Below are positions 33,012-43,045 of a stretch of DNA of 64,000 nt, one piece after another (position 1 is the stretch's first letter; every line of letters begins with the position of its first letter). The position numbers and the translations under genes were made by a program. The notes under the pieces were generated by a model. That model did not search any database. It was not told the origin of the DNA and worked only from the letters and a program-made list of their open reading frames with translations. The stretch comes from Asticcacaulis sp. UBA2476 (GTDB lineage: Bacteria; Pseudomonadota; Alphaproteobacteria; Caulobacterales; Caulobacteraceae): NCBI GenBank assembly GCA_002342035.1, contig DDPE01000041.1:1-64000 (forward strand), read 5' to 3'.

Positions 33012-35782
33012 TTTACCACTCCGGCGATTTTGGCGGCCTCGTCAAGGCTGTCACCAATCAGGGCCATGTTCTGGATCGCCGCCAGTCCCCATTGTGCGGT
33101 GCCATTGGTCGACAGACTGTTATCCTCATCCAGTGGCCGCAAGGTTTTCACCCCGTCAATGCGGGTGGTGCGACGGCCCAAGCCGCCGTCGGATTCGCGC
33201 CCTTCAGTGCCAAAGAACTCGCTCCACGCCCGCATGGCCAGCACTCTGTCGTTTTCATGATAGGCGGCATAGGCCGTCAGGCGCGAATGGGAATCGCGCA
33301 GGTTACGCCCACGCGGCACGGTGCCAAGCAGGGCCTGAAGCTCATCGTTCGGTGCATTGTAATAGCGGCAATATTCCAGCCAGGCCTTACGGTAGAGCGG
33401 CTCATCAATCAGCGACAACAGTTCAGAACTCATCTCAACCACGCCGAACACGCCGTTGAGGTGCGAAATGGCGATATAGTCACCTTCGCCCAGGAACTTG
33501 CCGGTCTTGAGATCATAGGGCGCCGATGACGCAAACCAGCGACGCTTTAAGCCGCCGATGGTGACCATACCATTGATGATGCGGTCGCGCCATTTGGTAT
33601 CACCTGTGCGCTCCCACTCGGTCAGCCAGGCCGAAATGAACGATCCCCATGAGGTGCCGAACGACGAATTGACGATGCCTTCGGGGGTTGCGCGTTCTGC
33701 CGACGGCGGCAATTTGCGCGAAATATCGACATTCTTGAGCGAGAAGTCAGATTCGTTGAGGTCGCGCATCAGATCGCCCACCCGCTCATCGGCGGTCAGG
33801 AAATAATAGATGCGGCGGTAGGCAGCGTTGGACACCCGCGGCTGCTTGGACGAATCCGACCACGGCTGAACGCCATGGCGGGTGCCAAAGCCTTTGAAGC
33901 GGCCAAGGTGGTAGACATCGACTTCGCCGGTCTGCCGCGTCATGGCCTCACCGAAGCGGAACACATCGGCCCGACCGGTTCTGAGGAATGTGTACCAGAT
34001 CCACAGATCGGTCGACAGCTCGGAATTGTCCCAGGCATAACCGCCGATATCATAGCGCCACATGTGCCGGTCGGCATCATAGGTGTGCATGACATCGCCG
34101 TAGGTCCAGAAGCCGTACCAGCGATGCGCTTCGACCTGCTGCATGTAATAATCGATCTGATAGGTCAGACGGTCTTCGAGGATTTTGCGAGCGGGCGTCG
34201 TGGCATTGACCACATCCCAGTCACCAAACACACCGGCCTGATGGATGCGCTCCGGTGAGACCATCAGGCGCGGCGGATTGGCGACACGTTCGGCCATTCC
34301 GGAAAAGACCTCATGGCTCGGCGTCGTCGGCAGCACCCACAAATTAAGCTCAGAGGTACGCGCCACGCCGTGCGCGGTATCCCAGCCTTTTTCATAGTCC
34401 TCATAGGTGATGTTCAGCCCCTCGATCTCTTCGGGATGGGTGTCCATCTCACCGGCCGAGCGATAGGGGCGCACATCCATAGCCGGGGCGTCCGGCGACC
34501 ACAGCCAGGCCGTGATCTCCGCCAGATCGGTATGGGCGTTGCGGATATCAATGGCCGTCGGCGATCTTTGCCAAAAGTCCTTGAAGCCCAGCGCCACGCC
34601 GCCCGCAGCCCCACCGACATAACCCAGCCCCTTGGTGCGCGCACCCGCATTGGAATCGATCCAGGCGTGACCTTTTTCGGTGCGTTTCTTCAGCGTAAAG
34701 CCATCGGGTGTCAGTTGCGACAGCGAGAAATCACCCCATTCCGGAATCCATTTCAGACCGTCCTGAACGGGCTTAGCCATACCCGCGATCGGCGGGATCG
34801 CCTTACCCGCGACCTGCGCGTCACGGAACGCCTTGCCCGGATCACGACGCAGGCCGGTCAGCGGCTTGACCGCCTCACCCCACACACCGACACCTTCGCC
34901 CGACAGGCGGACATGGCGGTTATAGGTCTCGTCCGACATGGCGACCTTCGCCGTCACCCCAAGGCCACGGATAAAGTCTTTGGCCCGATCTCCGTCATAG
35001 ATAAAGCTATGGACGATGCGCACACTTTCCGTACCCGCATAGAAATAGAGCCGCACCGAAAACGGCAGCCAGTCGCGGCCACCGCCGCCCCCCGCTTGAC
35101 CTGAGTGCGTGCCTTCGACCTTAAGCACAGCCCGCACCGGCCCGGTCTGCTCGACCGTTACCTTGGTAACTTTTGATGTAAACTGCGCTTGGGTGACAGA
35201 ACCCGTCGCCTCCAGATCAGCCTGATCCTGCGACCGAGCCACCAGCTTCATGTCGCGCAAAGTCGTGCGTCCGGCCTTGGTGGCCGAGGCAATCAGGGCC
35301 TCTCCCGATGTTGGCACCTGCCAGGTCAGATCGCCGGATTTAACCGTAATCAGCGCCGGGGTCTGGGTGACGCGCACGGCATTGGCCGGTACTTTAGGCT
35401 TACCCATGACCACAGACGCGCCCGCAAGGCCTTCGGAACCGGCGACCGCGTGCGCCGACCATTTCAGCGACCCGTCGGGCCAGTAGGCCAGCGGCCACGA
35501 CTGCGACGCCACTTCCTGGCCGCTCGCATCGGTAAGTTTCAGCGCCTGAGTTACCTTTATCGTCCCGCGTGGCCAAGGTACGCCTAATGTCGTGCCGTCA
35601 AACCGGGCCGGAGCGGCCTTATCCATCCATGACAAAGGCGTGGACGATACCGGCTTACCCTTGCCGGATACCTGCCCTGTGGCCGCACTGGCCGACATAG
35701 CATTACCGGCGGCAAACGCCACCGCGCCGAAAGCCGCCGCCGACTGCAACATGTGACGACGTGAGATAAATTGTGAAGACAT
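33008..35782 (-). CDS. Exo-rhamnogalacturonan lyase family protein (PL26-like)
   Basis: A 924-residue exported protein with a Tat-type signal (SRRHMLQSAAAFGAVAFAAG). The N-terminal RIFT-barrel-like domain is seen as LGVPWPRGTIKVTQALKLT followed by WPLAYWPDGSLKWSAHA, diagnostic of the PcRGLX/YetA-like family. A beta-rich middle section (residues ~150-450) and an alpha/alpha-barrel-like C-terminal half (WYGFWTYGDVMHTY, YAWDNSELSTDLWIWY) follow. Characterised family members release unsaturated galacturonosyl-rhamnose from the end of rhamnogalacturonan-I. The lyase activity here is inferred from family and context. First gene of the PL26-GH2 pair, downstream of the ATTGGT-N3-ACCAAT operator. Confidence 0.8.
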   Translation of the reverse strand: MSSQFISRRHMLQSAAAFGAVAFAAGNAMSASAATGQVSGKGKPVSSTPLSWMDKAAPARFDGTTLGVPWPRGTIKVTQALKLTDASGQEVASQSWPLAYWPDGSLKWSAHAVAGSEGLAGASVVMGKPKVPANAVRVTQTPALITVKSGDLTWQVPTSGEALIASATKAGRTTLRDMKLVARSQDQADLEATGSVTQAQFTSKVTKVTVEQTGPVRAVLKVEGTHSGQAGGGGGRDWLPFSVRLYFYAGTESVRIVHSFIYDGDRAKDFIRGLGVTAKVAMSDETYNRHVRLSGEGVGVWGEAVKPLTGLRRDPGKAFRDAQVAGKAIPPIAGMAKPVQDGLKWIPEWGDFSLSQLTPDGFTLKKRTEKGHAWIDSNAGARTKGLGYVGGAAGGVALGFKDFWQRSPTAIDIRNAHTDLAEITAWLWSPDAPAMDVRPYRSAGEMDTHPEEIEGLNITYEDYEKGWDTAHGVARTSELNLWVLPTTPSHEVFSGMAERVANPPRLMVSPERIHQAGVFGDWDVVNATTPARKILEDRLTYQIDYYMQQVEAHRWYGFWTYGDVMHTYDADRHMWRYDIGGYAWDNSELSTDLWIWYTFLRTGRADVFRFGEAMTRQTGEVDVYHLGRFKGFGTRHGVQPWSDSSKQPRVSNAAYRRIYYFLTADERVGDLMRDLNESDFSLKNVDISRKLPPSAERATPEGIVNSSFGTSWGSFISAWLTEWERTGDTKWRDRIINGMVTIGGLKRRWFASSAPYDLKTGKFLGEGDYIAISHLNGVFGVVEMSSELLSLIDEPLYRKAWLEYCRYYNAPNDELQALLGTVPRGRNLRDSHSRLTAYAAYHENDRVLAMRAWSEFFGTEGRESDGGLGRRTTRIDGVKTLRPLDEDNSLSTNGTAQWGLAAIQNMALIGDSLDEAAKIAGVVK

Positions 35783-35865
35783 ATGCCCTACCTTATTGGC
35801 GTGTTATCGGCCCCTGCTGCCGCACTTATAGCTTATACGCACGCGTTGTACTTTTCCGGCGCAAA

Positions 35866-35880
35866 ATTGGTCAAACCAAT
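35866..35880. promoter_or_regulatory. Perfect palindromic operator, GntR/FadR type
   Basis: ATTGGT-CAA-ACCAAT is an exact inverted repeat. Its core TGGTCAAACCA fits the TnGTnnnACnA pattern known for FadR-subfamily GntR regulators, which include uronate regulators. It lies between the divergent PL26-GH2 and GH95 genes, 84 bp and 137 bp from their starts, and could control both. No GntR gene is in the window. Confidence 0.6.
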
Positions 35881-36016
35881 GGCCGATCTTGATTAAAAAA
35901 GACGCCATTACGCAAGACATGTCAATATCAATCACAACAGCTTGCCAAGTCATCGGAAATAGCATTTCATATGAATAAAATAATTTTACTTATAAAAATA
36001 AAACAGGGACAATCTT

Positions 36017-38401
36017 ATGAAACCTCCTCGCCATCGGGTCAGATATGTACCCATTGATCGCCGCCGCCTGTTGAGTACGGCGGGCGCCGCCGGTTTGATG
36101 ATACCAGCCTTATCGCAGGCGCAAACCGCCTCCCCCGCGCAACCCTTAGCCCCCCCAAACCGGCTATGGTACACCCAACCGGCAACCGAATGGGTACAGG
36201 CCCTGCCGGTCGGCAACGGCCGTCTGGGTGGCATGGTGTTTGGGGGTGTCGCCTTTGAGCGCATCCAGCTTAATGAAGACAGCTTCTTTGCCGGATCGCC
36301 CTATAACCCGACCAACCCGAAATCTGGCGAAGGCCTGCCGCGCGTGCGTCAACTGGTGTTCGAGGGCAAGTTCCGCGAAGCTGAAAAGCTGGCTAATGAG
36401 ACCCTGATTTCCACCCCGAACAAACAGATGTCGTATCAGCCGCTAGGCGATCTGATCATGTTGTTTCCCGGCCTTGATAACACCAGCCGCTATGAACGTG
36501 AACTGGACCTCGAACAGGCCATCGTCGCGACCGAATTTAATGCCGGCGGTAATCGCCACCGCCGCGAAGTCTTTGTCTCTGCGGTCGACCAGGTCATGGT
36601 CGTTCGCCTGTCGTCTCAGCGCGGCAAGGCCATTACCGTCGACATCAGCCTGTCCACCCCGCAAAGCGCGACCTTAGAGACCATAGATGGCGACACCATA
36701 GTCATCAAAGGCATCAGCCCGACGCAACAGGGCATAGATGGCAAACTGCCGTTCGAGTTCCGCGCCAAGGTCATCGCCCCCACCGGCACCCTGACCTCCC
36801 GCGAAGGTGGGGTCTATGTGGCGGGTGCCGAAGAGGTCGTGATCCTGATCGCCGCGGCGACCGGGTATGTGCGTTATAATGACATCTCTGGCGATCCAGT
36901 CGCTAAAAATGCCGCGATGATTTCAGCGGCCACGGCCAAAGGTTATGCCGCTCTTAAGGCCGATCATCTCAAAGATTATCAGACCATCTACAACCGCCTG
37001 AGTGTTGATCTCGGCACCAGTGACGCGGCGCTGAAACCCACCGATGAGCGCATCCGCAACTACGCCAGCGGCCACGATCCGCACCTCGCAGCACTCTATG
37101 TGCAATATGGTCGCTATCTTTTGCTGTCGTCGTCGCGCGGGTCGCGCCAACCCGCCAATCTTCAAGGCATCTGGAACGACAAGATCAACCCGTCCTGGCA
37201 GTCAAAATGGACGCTGAACATCAATGCCCAGATGAACTATTGGCCGGCCTTGCCGGCTAATCTGGCGGAGACCATGCCACCCCTGTTCGATATGGTTGAA
37301 GACCTGTCTGAAACCGGCGCGAAGCTGGCCAAAGACATGTACGGCGCACGCGGTTGGGTCGTGTTCAACAATACGGATGTCTGGCGCGTCGCGTCACCGC
37401 CCGATGGGGCTGTGTGGGCCCTGTGGCCGATGGGTGGGCCGTGGTTACTGCAAAACCTGTGGGAGACCTATGCCTACACTCTGGATAAGGATTATCTGAA
37501 ACGGCTCTACCCGTTGATGAAGGGGTCGGCCCAGTTCTATCTCGACACCCTCGTCAAAGACCCGAACACCGGCTACATGGTCACCAACCCGTCCAATTCG
37601 CCGGAAAACAGCCATGGCAAAGGCTCATCGCTGGCCGCCGGTCCCGCCATGGATAACCAGCTTCTGCGCGACCTGTTCGGCCATGTGGCTGAGGCCTCAA
37701 AAGTTCTGGGCATGGATGCCGCGTTTGCCCGCCAATGCACCGAAATGCGCAAAAATCTGCCGCCTGAAAAGATCGGCAAGGGCGGCTACCTTCAGGAATG
37801 GCAAGATGACTGGGATATGGAGGCCCCGGATATTAAGCACCGCCACGTTTCGCACCTCTATGCTCTGCACCCGTCCGACCAGATTACGGTCGAGGACACG
37901 CCAGAGCTGGCCGCCGCCGCAAAAAAATCGCTGGAGATCCGCGGCGATGACGCCACCGGCTGGGGCATAGGCTGGCGTATTAACCTGTGGGCACGCCTGA
38001 AAGACGGCGACCATGCCCATGAGGTCGTAAAGCTGTTGCTGGCCCCCAAGCGCTCATATCCCAACCTGTTTGACGCCCATCCGCCGTTTCAGATCGATGG
38101 CAATTTCGGCGGCACCGCCGGCATTATAGAAATGCTGCTGCAATCGCACAGAGGCCGGATCGAGCCCTTGCCCGCCTTGCCATCCGCCTGGCCCAAGGGG
38201 GAGCTAAAAGGGGTATTGGCCCGTGGCGGATTTGTTTGTGATCTGAAATGGGCCGAAGGTGAACTGACCCATCTGACCGTATCCAGCGCCAAGGGCGGCC
38301 CGTGTCATATTGTCTATAAGGGGGCACATCTGCGCCGAATATTAAACGCTAATGAACGCCTGTCTCTAACCTTTAAATCCGGGAAACTGACATCCATATA
38401 A
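36017..38401 (+). CDS. GH95 alpha-L-fucosidase/alpha-L-galactosidase
   Basis: A 794-residue exported glycosidase. The N-terminus carries a twin-arginine signal (DRRRLLSTAGAAGLMIPALSQAQ). The GH95 opening LWYTQPATEWVQALPVGNGRLGGMVFGG leads into the N-terminal beta domain; the alpha/alpha barrel contains NLQGIWNDKINPSWQSKW and NINAQMNYWPA, whose paired asparagines assist catalysis in this family, and RHVSHLYALHPSDQI. A C-terminal beta domain closes the protein. It would remove terminal fucose or L-galactose from pectin or xyloglucan side chains. It is divergent from the PL26-GH2 pair and ends at its own terminator. Confidence 0.92.
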   Translation: MKPPRHRVRYVPIDRRRLLSTAGAAGLMIPALSQAQTASPAQPLAPPNRLWYTQPATEWVQALPVGNGRLGGMVFGGVAFERIQLNEDSFFAGSPYNPTNPKSGEGLPRVRQLVFEGKFREAEKLANETLISTPNKQMSYQPLGDLIMLFPGLDNTSRYERELDLEQAIVATEFNAGGNRHRREVFVSAVDQVMVVRLSSQRGKAITVDISLSTPQSATLETIDGDTIVIKGISPTQQGIDGKLPFEFRAKVIAPTGTLTSREGGVYVAGAEEVVILIAAATGYVRYNDISGDPVAKNAAMISAATAKGYAALKADHLKDYQTIYNRLSVDLGTSDAALKPTDERIRNYASGHDPHLAALYVQYGRYLLLSSSRGSRQPANLQGIWNDKINPSWQSKWTLNINAQMNYWPALPANLAETMPPLFDMVEDLSETGAKLAKDMYGARGWVVFNNTDVWRVASPPDGAVWALWPMGGPWLLQNLWETYAYTLDKDYLKRLYPLMKGSAQFYLDTLVKDPNTGYMVTNPSNSPENSHGKGSSLAAGPAMDNQLLRDLFGHVAEASKVLGMDAAFARQCTEMRKNLPPEKIGKGGYLQEWQDDWDMEAPDIKHRHVSHLYALHPSDQITVEDTPELAAAAKKSLEIRGDDATGWGIGWRINLWARLKDGDHAHEVVKLLLAPKRSYPNLFDAHPPFQIDGNFGGTAGIIEMLLQSHRGRIEPLPALPSAWPKGELKGVLARGGFVCDLKWAEGELTHLTVSSAKGGPCHIVYKGAHLRRILNANERLSLTFKSGKLTSI

Positions 38402-38432
38402 ATAGGGTCTCTTCCTGAGTGAAACCATTGAT

Positions 38433-38471
38433 CCGCGGCGTGAGCTTACCCCCCTCACGCCGTGGTTTTTT
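38433..38471 (+). terminator. Intrinsic terminator of the GH95 gene
   Basis: A 12-bp stem with one mismatch joins CCGCGGCGTGAG to CTCACGCCGTGG and is followed by a run of six to seven T. Confidence 0.82.
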
Positions 38472-38485
38472 GTGCGCCTGAGACG

Positions 38486-38517
38486 AAAAAACCGCCGCCT
38501 GATCACTCAGGCGGCGG
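38486..38517 (-). terminator. Intrinsic terminator of the large TonB receptor gene
   Basis: On the minus strand CCGCCGCCTGA (38517-38507) pairs with TCAGGCGGCGG (38502-38492) across a 4-nt loop, followed by TTTTTT. Confidence 0.85.
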
Positions 38518-38552
38518 CAGTCGGGTTACGATGTACGCTTACTCAATTCGAA

Positions 38553-41500
38553 CTATTGCATGCGGTAAATGACACCGAATGAGAACGAACGCCCACCATA
38601 TTGAAGGTTGTGCAGGTAGGGTGCGCCACTTTCAAATGTTTCACCGCGTTTAGCAGAGATCGTCTGAGCTTCTTTAGTCAGGTTACGACCTTCGACAAAT
38701 ATATCAACATTTGGACGCAGCTTATGTGTGATCTTGGCATCGACATAGAGTGTCTCGTCGGTGAACATCGGGTTGCCGGGTTGCCACGGAACCGGACGAG
38801 CCGCAACGTTAATATCGCTGGGGAAGTTATTCCGCGTATTGCTGCCGCAGGCTTCAATACAGCGGAAACTTTCAGCACGTGCCTGCCAGGAAACGCGGGC
38901 ATTAGTCTTTCCATCATCATACCATAGCGACAGGTTAGCGAAGTATTTCGATTCACCGATCGGCGGCAGAGCTTCACCCGTATTCGGGTTAATGATGCTT
39001 TGGCTTTGCGTATTACCCAGTTCCGAATAGTTGAAATCAGCACCGGTATAGCGCAGATACCACGGCAGGAAGGTAAAGGCGGTCTTGGAGGTAATTTCCC
39101 ACCCTGTCCGTTCATAAGGCCCCGCATTGCCCCAGCTTGGGAAGGTAAATTGCAGGTTATCCAAAGACTCGCCTGTGACCGGATCAACAATACCCGTACC
39201 CGCAAAAAGAGCTTCAGAGCGGCTGATGCTTATGACGCCACCTGTACGTACATCCAGTTTGTGGACGGCGAATGACAGCATGGTGTCTCGGTTCGGATAC
39301 CATTCTAGGGTCGCCGACTCATTCCAGGCCGTATAAGGCTTAAGACCAGGATTACCCACGCGACCCGAACATGTATATTCATCGTCATAACCATCAAGGC
39401 CAAGCGTACGACGCTCATCAATTGTACAGTTAGCTACGGCCGTAAGCTGGGATACTTGCGGACGCGCAACGGTCTTGGCCTTGTAATAACGCAGAACCAA
39501 TTCGTCAGGCTTCAGCCACAGGTTAGCGTTATAGCTTGGGATATAATCCCGTGTTGTTTTCGTGAAGGCAACGTTTTTGCTATAGGTCGTAGTGGTGATA
39601 CCAGCCGCCGCCGCCGGGTTCGCCGGATCAAAAGCGCCGTTAGTATTAATTGACGTAATCGTCATATCACCCGCGCCAGTTACATCAGCTTCAACGACAC
39701 GTAAGCCGAAGTTTCCGTTGAACAGAAGGTTAAATGGCAACTCTTGCTCAAAGTCGAGCATGTAGTAGGCCGCTGTAAACTTTTCATCAAAGGCGACAAA
39801 TGGCTGTGCATAGACATTACCATCGCTGGCAACACACGTCTTGGCGCAGTTCATGTTGAAGTTCTGTGCGGCCGGAACAAGGCTCATGATCTTACGGACA
39901 TCAATGCCTTGCCAGTTTTCCAGATCCTCAGCCCCTTCATAATCGTTGAAGAAGGTGGAATCAGGCGCCAAGCTGGTTGAGGCAATCAGATTAAGAAGCT
40001 CGGCCGGCGTATAGGTCATAACACCTGTCATGCTGGTCGACAGGTTTGTATTGGCTACATAGCCGAAGTTACAGGGTTCAATCGAGGTTGATGTCGGCTC
40101 ACAGGCGCGGAAAGTCCCGCGAAGACGCGTCGTAGGCAGGATAACGGGGGCCACAAAGCCCGGCTGCCCAAAAGTGCCTGAACCTGAACTGATAGTGCGC
40201 CCGCCCGGATTATTCCAGTTGGTGCTTTGCGGGTTACGATAGCTTACACCGGCTTTGAATTGAGTAAAGAATGGCACTTTAGCTTCGATGTTATAGGTAA
40301 CATCGAGCTTGGCAGTTTCTTCTGACCATTCTGACAGCCAAAGGTCATAGTTCAAACCAAAACTGGTGGATACGCGCGGACGCTGCGCTACCGTATAGGC
40401 CGGAATCGCCGGGCCGTTGACGCTGGCTACAACCGCTGCCGACGCCGCTTGAGGGTTCAGGAATACATAATTGGAAGGGTTTGTTTCATCATAGGCGCCG
40501 AGAATTTCATGCGACCAAAGTCCCGATGGCTGCACGAAGAAACGGGCGGCACCATAGTTGAACGAACGGTTGGTTGAGATATTTTGACGCTTTGATTCCG
40601 ATTCGGACTTACCGGCTATGAATTCGATCTTCAGGTCTTCGTGGTTATATGTACCACCGAACTGCATATATTGGGCATCGACCTCAAATGGCTCCCAGCC
40701 TTGGTTGATATTGGACACAGCATCCGTCAGCGTATACTCTGTTACGTAGTGATTAGCATCAACCTTAACGGTTGACGGATCGATACCTGCAACGATACCC
40801 GTTGCGGCTTGGTTAGCATTCGGGCCCCATACACCGTCATACAGGAAGTAGCGTGTATTGCCTGGTGCTACAGCGCGATTTTGTACGCCCGCCACTGTGC
40901 TGCCAACATACCATGCGCCGTTGGGATTGCCTGTTGCCGTCCATACAGCGCCTGGGTTAAGCGGTGTTTCCTGCCCGCCCTGAAGGCTGCGCCAACGGTA
41001 TTGACGATCCACCTCACGAGTATTTTTATTGAACTTAGCGTAAACCGTCAGACGGTCATTGACACGGAAGTCAAAGCGCAAATCGGCCGAGAAACGCTTA
41101 TCATACTGGGTATTGTCAAAGCTGCGAACCAGGTTGGGTTCAAGGTCATTCCACTGGTTCAGACAGTTTTGAAGTTCATAGACGCGCTGGTTACGAATAT
41201 TGTTCGCTGCCGTTGACGTTCCGCCAGTTGTTATGAACGGAAATGCCGCATAGCACGCCGCTTTGGTTTGAGCTGCTGCTGACTGCTCGACAAGCTGACG
41301 CGGTGTGAACGACGAGTTGGCAATGAGCGTGTCGACACCCGCTACAGGGTCAGATGTTAACGTAGACGGATTAAACTCAAATGTCTTTTCCGGGGAGTTA
41401 TCAAAGTCGATCCGGCCCTGATAACCGGCATTGTTACCGTGAACGCCCTGACCATTGTTATTGCTCTGCACTTCTGAGCCAGTTACGTTGAGCAGAACCC

Positions 41501-42206
41501 CCAGACGGCCATCAAAGAACTTACGTGACGCGATCAGGTTATAGTCAGGTTTCCACATCTCACCCAGAGAGTTACGACGCCCGCCTATACGAAGCTGTAA
41601 GTAAGGCTTAGCAAAATCGAGACCGGTGCGGGTCTGAATGCGAACGCTGCCCCCCAGCGACCCTTCGGTCATATCGGCGGTGGAGCCTTTAACAACATCC
41701 ACGCTCTTGATCAGGTCAGACGGCAAAGCCGAAAGGTCGGCACTGCGCTGATCACCGCGTCCCGTACCGGGGATACCTGCCGCAGCAACACCCAAACCAT
41801 CCATTTCGATACGGATAGCGTCCATTTCGTTACCGCGAATGTTGATCGTGCTACCTTCACCGAAGTCATCACGCTGAAGCGCCACACCAGCGATACGCGA
41901 GATCGCTTCGTTTACGTTGCGATCCGGGAACGCGCCAACATCGTCAGCGACGATTGAATCCGTCATAGTCTTGGCGCGCTTCTTACGGTCATTTGCCGAT
42001 TGCTGGGCGGCGCGGGCGCCGACGACGACGACTTCCTGGATATCCTCATCGGCAGCGGCGGCGACCGGAGCGCCGGCCTGGCTGGACGATACAATCGCGT
42101 CCTGAGCCATGGCCGTGCCTGAGAACGCCATCATGGAAATAAGCGTCATCGCCGTTCCCTGCTGCAGGGCTTTGGAAAATGACCGGTTACGGTTGCGGGT
42201 TAACAT
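38553..42206 (-). CDS. TonB-dependent receptor, large Xanthomonas/Caulobacter type
   Basis: A 1,217-residue outer-membrane transporter. After the signal (MLTRNRNRSFSKALQQ..., cleaved near AMAQ) comes a short linker, the TonB-box region (DIQEVVVVGARA), and a plug with DSIVADDVGAFPDRNVNEAISRIAGVALQRD and RIEMDGLGV. SADLSALPSDLIKSVDVVKGSTADMTEGSLGGSVRI is the hallmark of the large receptors that import plant oligosaccharides in these groups. The barrel ends RSFSFGVIYRMQ. ATG 42206 has AGGAGGAC 8 bp upstream. As the only outer-membrane transporter in the pectin locus, it probably takes up rhamnogalacturonan oligomers. Confidence 0.93.
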   Translation of the reverse strand: MLTRNRNRSFSKALQQGTAMTLISMMAFSGTAMAQDAIVSSSQAGAPVAAAADEDIQEVVVVGARAAQQSANDRKKRAKTMTDSIVADDVGAFPDRNVNEAISRIAGVALQRDDFGEGSTINIRGNEMDAIRIEMDGLGVAAAGIPGTGRGDQRSADLSALPSDLIKSVDVVKGSTADMTEGSLGGSVRIQTRTGLDFAKPYLQLRIGGRRNSLGEMWKPDYNLIASRKFFDGRLGVLLNVTGSEVQSNNNGQGVHGNNAGYQGRIDFDNSPEKTFEFNPSTLTSDPVAGVDTLIANSSFTPRQLVEQSAAAQTKAACYAAFPFITTGGTSTAANNIRNQRVYELQNCLNQWNDLEPNLVRSFDNTQYDKRFSADLRFDFRVNDRLTVYAKFNKNTREVDRQYRWRSLQGGQETPLNPGAVWTATGNPNGAWYVGSTVAGVQNRAVAPGNTRYFLYDGVWGPNANQAATGIVAGIDPSTVKVDANHYVTEYTLTDAVSNINQGWEPFEVDAQYMQFGGTYNHEDLKIEFIAGKSESESKRQNISTNRSFNYGAARFFVQPSGLWSHEILGAYDETNPSNYVFLNPQAASAAVVASVNGPAIPAYTVAQRPRVSTSFGLNYDLWLSEWSEETAKLDVTYNIEAKVPFFTQFKAGVSYRNPQSTNWNNPGGRTISSGSGTFGQPGFVAPVILPTTRLRGTFRACEPTSTSIEPCNFGYVANTNLSTSMTGVMTYTPAELLNLIASTSLAPDSTFFNDYEGAEDLENWQGIDVRKIMSLVPAAQNFNMNCAKTCVASDGNVYAQPFVAFDEKFTAAYYMLDFEQELPFNLLFNGNFGLRVVEADVTGAGDMTITSINTNGAFDPANPAAAAGITTTTYSKNVAFTKTTRDYIPSYNANLWLKPDELVLRYYKAKTVARPQVSQLTAVANCTIDERRTLGLDGYDDEYTCSGRVGNPGLKPYTAWNESATLEWYPNRDTMLSFAVHKLDVRTGGVISISRSEALFAGTGIVDPVTGESLDNLQFTFPSWGNAGPYERTGWEITSKTAFTFLPWYLRYTGADFNYSELGNTQSQSIINPNTGEALPPIGESKYFANLSLWYDDGKTNARVSWQARAESFRCIEACGSNTRNNFPSDINVAARPVPWQPGNPMFTDETLYVDAKITHKLRPNVDIFVEGRNLTKEAQTISAKRGETFESGAPYLHNLQYGGRSFSFGVIYRMQ

Positions 42207-42890
42207 CAAAATAGTCCTCCTGGTGCTGGCTTTTTCAAAGCCCGGCGCCATGTGTCGGCACCTGCCCCAGAGGTTGAAAAGAGAACGTAATCCGCACAGG
42301 TCAGCGATGCCGCCGCCCGCACATTCATTACTGATGACCGTGAAGTGTCGCTGCCTATGGGGCTGAAACGCAAAACCCAGCTCGGCATTATCCGAGCGGA
42401 CGCATTCCTAAAAGCCCTTCCGCAAGCGGACGGTTTCCGGTGTCATCTCCCTTTTATTGGACCGTTAGTCGGTCTCATTTATCAACCCCTATGGGATGAT
42501 CTAAGCTTTGTTGATTGATTGTGGCAAGTCAAGATACATTTTGATCATTTGCGCCATATTGTCCGTCAAATTGGTCAGATAAGTGAGCCTGCGTTACAAA
42601 AAGAACACAATTTTTCTAACAAATCGCCACATTTATGCCCGCTCAGGCAAAGATGTGCACCATATTGGTCAAATCGCTGAATCGTCGCCCCCTTCGATAT
42701 TACGAACTCGCCTTAACCAAACTATTGAATAATATGAAACTAATATCCACGACGCAAAAATCTGACATTTTGAAGCGTCCGAAACATGATAGCGCTAACA
42801 AAATGAACCCGGAAAATCGATTTTGATTACTATTGCGCAATACAGATTATTGTCGTACTAATTTGCGCAGCATGACTCTTGGTGTTCATT
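42207..42890. promoter_or_regulatory. Regulatory region between TonB receptor and PL11 genes, with half-operators
   Basis: This is the left part of a 1-kb gap. Two half-sites, ATTGGTCAGAT (42570-42580) and ATTGGTCAAAT (42664-42674), 94 bp apart, match the left arm of the operator at 35866-35880. A perfect ATTGCGCAAT palindrome lies near 42833-42842. The receptor leader (42207-42480 on the minus strand) can form GGCTTT-GAA-AAAGCC (42228-42242) just upstream of the ribosome-binding site and GCTCGG/CCGAGC further up. The remainder is AT-rich with no gene. Confidence 0.45.
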
Positions 42891-42924
42891 TCAAGCGTTT
42901 TGTCGGCCACGCCTTTAGGTGATT

Positions 42925-43045
42925 ATGACGCGCTTTGCCGTCATGATCGCGGAGGCAACCTTCCCGAAATAGCTTCAGGCCGCGTCCCGAAGCTATTGAC
43001 TGACAACGGTGACAGCCATTCCCTTGGCTCTCACCGTTTTTTTTT
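42925..43045 (+). ncRNA. Candidate small RNA with three hairpins
   Basis: ATGACG/CGTCAT (42925-42930 with 42939-42944) is followed by a 9-bp perfect stem AATAGCTTC/GAAGCTATT (42968-42976 with 42989-42997). Then comes an intrinsic terminator, AACGGTGA/TCACCGTT (43005-43012 with 43031-43038), with an inner AGCCA/TGGCT helix and a run of nine T. No ORF here has a convincing start. It lies 170 bp before the PL11 start, on the same strand; it could be a free-standing sRNA or a terminated leader of that gene. The 5' end is unknown. Confidence 0.58.
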
